Shown here: positions 62,717 through 64,000 of the stretch, piece after piece
Layout of the letters: the number at the start of each line of letters is the position of its first letter
How positions within the stretch are numbered: the first letter of the stretch is position 1
Assembly (NCBI RefSeq): GCF_024580145.1
Contig: NZ_JANINI010000014.1
Span: forward strand, 1 to 64,000
Direction of reading: 5' to 3'
DNA: 64,000 nucleotides
From: Methyloversatilis sp. XJ19-49
GTDB lineage: Bacteria > Pseudomonadota > Gammaproteobacteria > Burkholderiales > Rhodocyclaceae
Notes under the pieces: model-generated
Told to the model about the DNA's origin: nothing
Databases searched by the model: none
What the model saw: the letters and a program-made list of their open reading frames with translations, nothing else
Position numbers and translations under genes: made by a program

Positions 62717-63598
62717 ATGTCTGCAGTTGTTCACACTCCGGCAAGCCGGCTGGCCGGCGCTGTCTTCGGCGTGTTGTCACGCTGTCCGCTGCGCGTCCTG
62801 CAGATGGTGGGCGCATTCGCCGGACGTCGCATGCATGCCTGGTCGGGCAAGTTCCGCCGCGAATTCGATGGCAATCTGAAACGCGCCGTGCCGGATGCCG
62901 ATGCGTCTCTGATCGACGCCGCGGCCGCCAGCGCCGGGCGGGTCGTGTTCGAACTGCCCTGGGTGTGGATGCGGCCACGAACCGAGGTGCTGTCCCGGGT
63001 GACCGGCGTGACCGGCTGGGAACATGTCGAGGCGCTGCACGCCAAGGGGCGCGGCGTGGTGCTGCTGACGCCGCACATGGGCGCTTTCGAGGTGGCGGCG
63101 CAACTGATCGGCTCGCGCCTGCCGATCACCGTGCTTTATCGCGAGCCACGCCAGGCCTGGCTGGGCCCGCTGATGGCACGTGGGCGAGACGGCGGCGGCG
63201 TGTCGCTGGCCGCGGCCGACGGCGGCGGCGTGCGCCGGCTGCTGCGTACGCTGCGTGACGGCGGACTGGTCGGCATCCTGCCCGATCAGGTGCCGGCAAA
63301 TGGCGAAGGTGTGTGGGCGGATTTCTTCGGCCGTCCGGCCTACACGATGACGCTGGCGGCGCGCCTGACCGAGCATGCCGAAGGCCCACTGATGGTGTTC
63401 GCCGAGCGGTTGCCTGACGGGCAGGGCTTCCACCTGCACTTCCTGCCGCCCGAGGTGCCGGTCACCGGCGACACGCGGGCGCGCGTCGAGGCGATCAACC
63501 GCAGCGTCGAGGCGCTGGTGCGCTGCTATCCCGACCAGTACATCTGGGGTTACAAGCGCTACAAGTGCCCGCCCGGCGTGCAGCGGCCCGCGCTGTAG
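62717..63598 (+). CDS. Lipid A acyltransferase, LpxL/HtrB family
   Basis: A 293-residue membrane-associated acyltransferase of the late lipid A acylation family. TPHMGAFE holds the catalytic His and Glu of the HX4E motif, and GILPDQVPANGEGVW the second conserved block. It transfers a fatty acyl chain to Kdo2-lipid A or a related lipid. Its start is near the metK start on the opposite strand with 170 bases between. The next gene starts 9 bases after its stop. Confidence 0.9.
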   Translation: MSAVVHTPASRLAGAVFGVLSRCPLRVLQMVGAFAGRRMHAWSGKFRREFDGNLKRAVPDADASLIDAAAASAGRVVFELPWVWMRPRTEVLSRVTGVTGWEHVEALHAKGRGVVLLTPHMGAFEVAAQLIGSRLPITVLYREPRQAWLGPLMARGRDGGGVSLAAADGGGVRRLLRTLRDGGLVGILPDQVPANGEGVWADFFGRPAYTMTLAARLTEHAEGPLMVFAERLPDGQGFHLHFLPPEVPVTGDTRARVEAINRSVEALVRCYPDQYIWGYKRYKCPPGVQRPAL

Positions 63599-63607
63599 AA
63601 TGCGCGC

Positions 63608-64000
63608 ATGTTCGAAAATCCTTCGCCGCAGGCCATCGGCGCGCTGTTGCGGCGCGCACGCACCGTGGCAGTCGTCGGCCTGTCCCCGAATGAGAACCGC
63701 CCGAGTCATCGCGTCGCGCGCGCCATGCAGGGCTTCGGCTGGCGCATCGTGCCGGTGCGCCCGGCCGTGACCGAAGTGCTGGGCGAAACGGCCTACGCGT
63801 CGCTCGATGACATTCCCGAAGCACTGCGGCGCGACATTGATCTGGTCGATGTCTTTCTGGCACCGGAACGCGTCGGCCCGGTGGTCGATCGCGCCATCGC
63901 GCTGGGTCTGCCGGCCATCTGGTTGCAGGACGGCGTGATCGACGAAGTCGCCGCGCAGCGTGCGAAGGACGCCGGGCTCACCGTGGTGATGAATCGCTGC
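63608..64000 (+). CDS. CoA-binding domain protein (YccU family), cut by the window end
   Basis: The first 131 residues of a CoA-binding Rossmann protein. TVAVVGLSPNENRPSHRVARAM is the nucleotide-binding start, and LVDVFLAPERV and WLQDGVI are conserved YccU blocks. No stop occurs before 64000; relatives of about 140 residues suggest only a few codons are missing. It is likely cotranscribed with the acyltransferase gene. Confidence 0.88.
   Translation, partial: MFENPSPQAIGALLRRARTVAVVGLSPNENRPSHRVARAMQGFGWRIVPVRPAVTEVLGETAYASLDDIPEALRRDIDLVDVFLAPERVGPVVDRAIALGLPAIWLQDGVIDEVAAQRAKDAGLTVVMNRC

Noticed and set aside
1-64000. CRISPR arrays, tRNA or rRNA genes, insertion sequences
   Set aside because: No regularly spaced direct repeats, tRNA-like cloverleaf ends or transposase-like proteins were recognised by reading; a tRNAscan-SE and ISfinder search would be decisive.

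Overview
The window is GC-rich, tightly packed chromosomal DNA with short gaps and many ATGA, GTGA or TGATG overlaps. It looks like a methylotrophic betaproteobacterium. The methylamine-derived N-methylglutamate genes in the order mgdABCD-gmaS-mgsABC, a soxCDYZAXB-ordered sulfur operon and PEP-CTERM proteins together suggest a Rhodocyclales organism close to Methyloversatilis. That placement is inferred from gene content only. No rRNA, tRNA, CRISPR array, prophage or transposase was seen.

Layout. 1-308: an intrinsic terminator of a gene outside the window and REP-like palindromic DNA. 309-7248: housekeeping and repair genes (HDOD protein, ferredoxin-type oxidoreductase, YeeZ-like dehydrogenase, HemJ, RlmL-type rRNA methyltransferase, MsrA/MsrB) and an XRE-cupin regulator. 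7445-16928: a complete N-methylglutamate pathway for methylamine, divergent from that regulator, with a small palindrome over the candidate promoter. 16943-22953: a DUF4394 lipoprotein, a cupredoxin-like protein in an operon with a GGDEF/EAL protein, an alpha/beta hydrolase and a diheme cytochrome. 23115-28260: a little-characterised stretch with a 64-residue protein, a predicted pseudokinase, a Lon-like AAA+ ATPase without a protease domain, an FrhB/BciB-family iron-sulfur flavoprotein and an unknown protein. 28382-32444: acylphosphatase, metG, apbC and a small cytochrome.

32458-42567 is a sulfur-oxidation island. The soxR-CDYZAXB genes, an MBL-fold hydrolase and a thioredoxin-like protein run on the minus strand. 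Divergent from them is a monoheme cytochrome and flavocytochrome c sulfide dehydrogenase pair. A perfect 9-2-9 palindrome lies between the two units and is the obvious SoxR operator candidate. A complete soxCD is present, so thiosulfate could be fully oxidised to sulfate alongside growth on C1 compounds.

42704-64000 is mostly core metabolism: dcd, a PEP-CTERM protein, an Orn/Lys/Arg decarboxylase, thyA-folA, an unknown 489-residue protein, uppP-yqiA, a TonB-family protein with aroE and mtgA, darP-mog, pmbA with an orphan TRAP binding protein, an MBOAT/SGNH acetylation pair, a second PEP-CTERM protein, metK, an LpxL-type acyltransferase and a truncated CoA-binding protein. The metK leader can fold so that its Shine-Dalgarno sequence is paired.

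Points most worth following are the pseudokinase/AAA+ cluster, the metK leader, the FrhB/BciB-like protein, the candidate operators at the mgd and sox promoters, and two families of inverted repeats.
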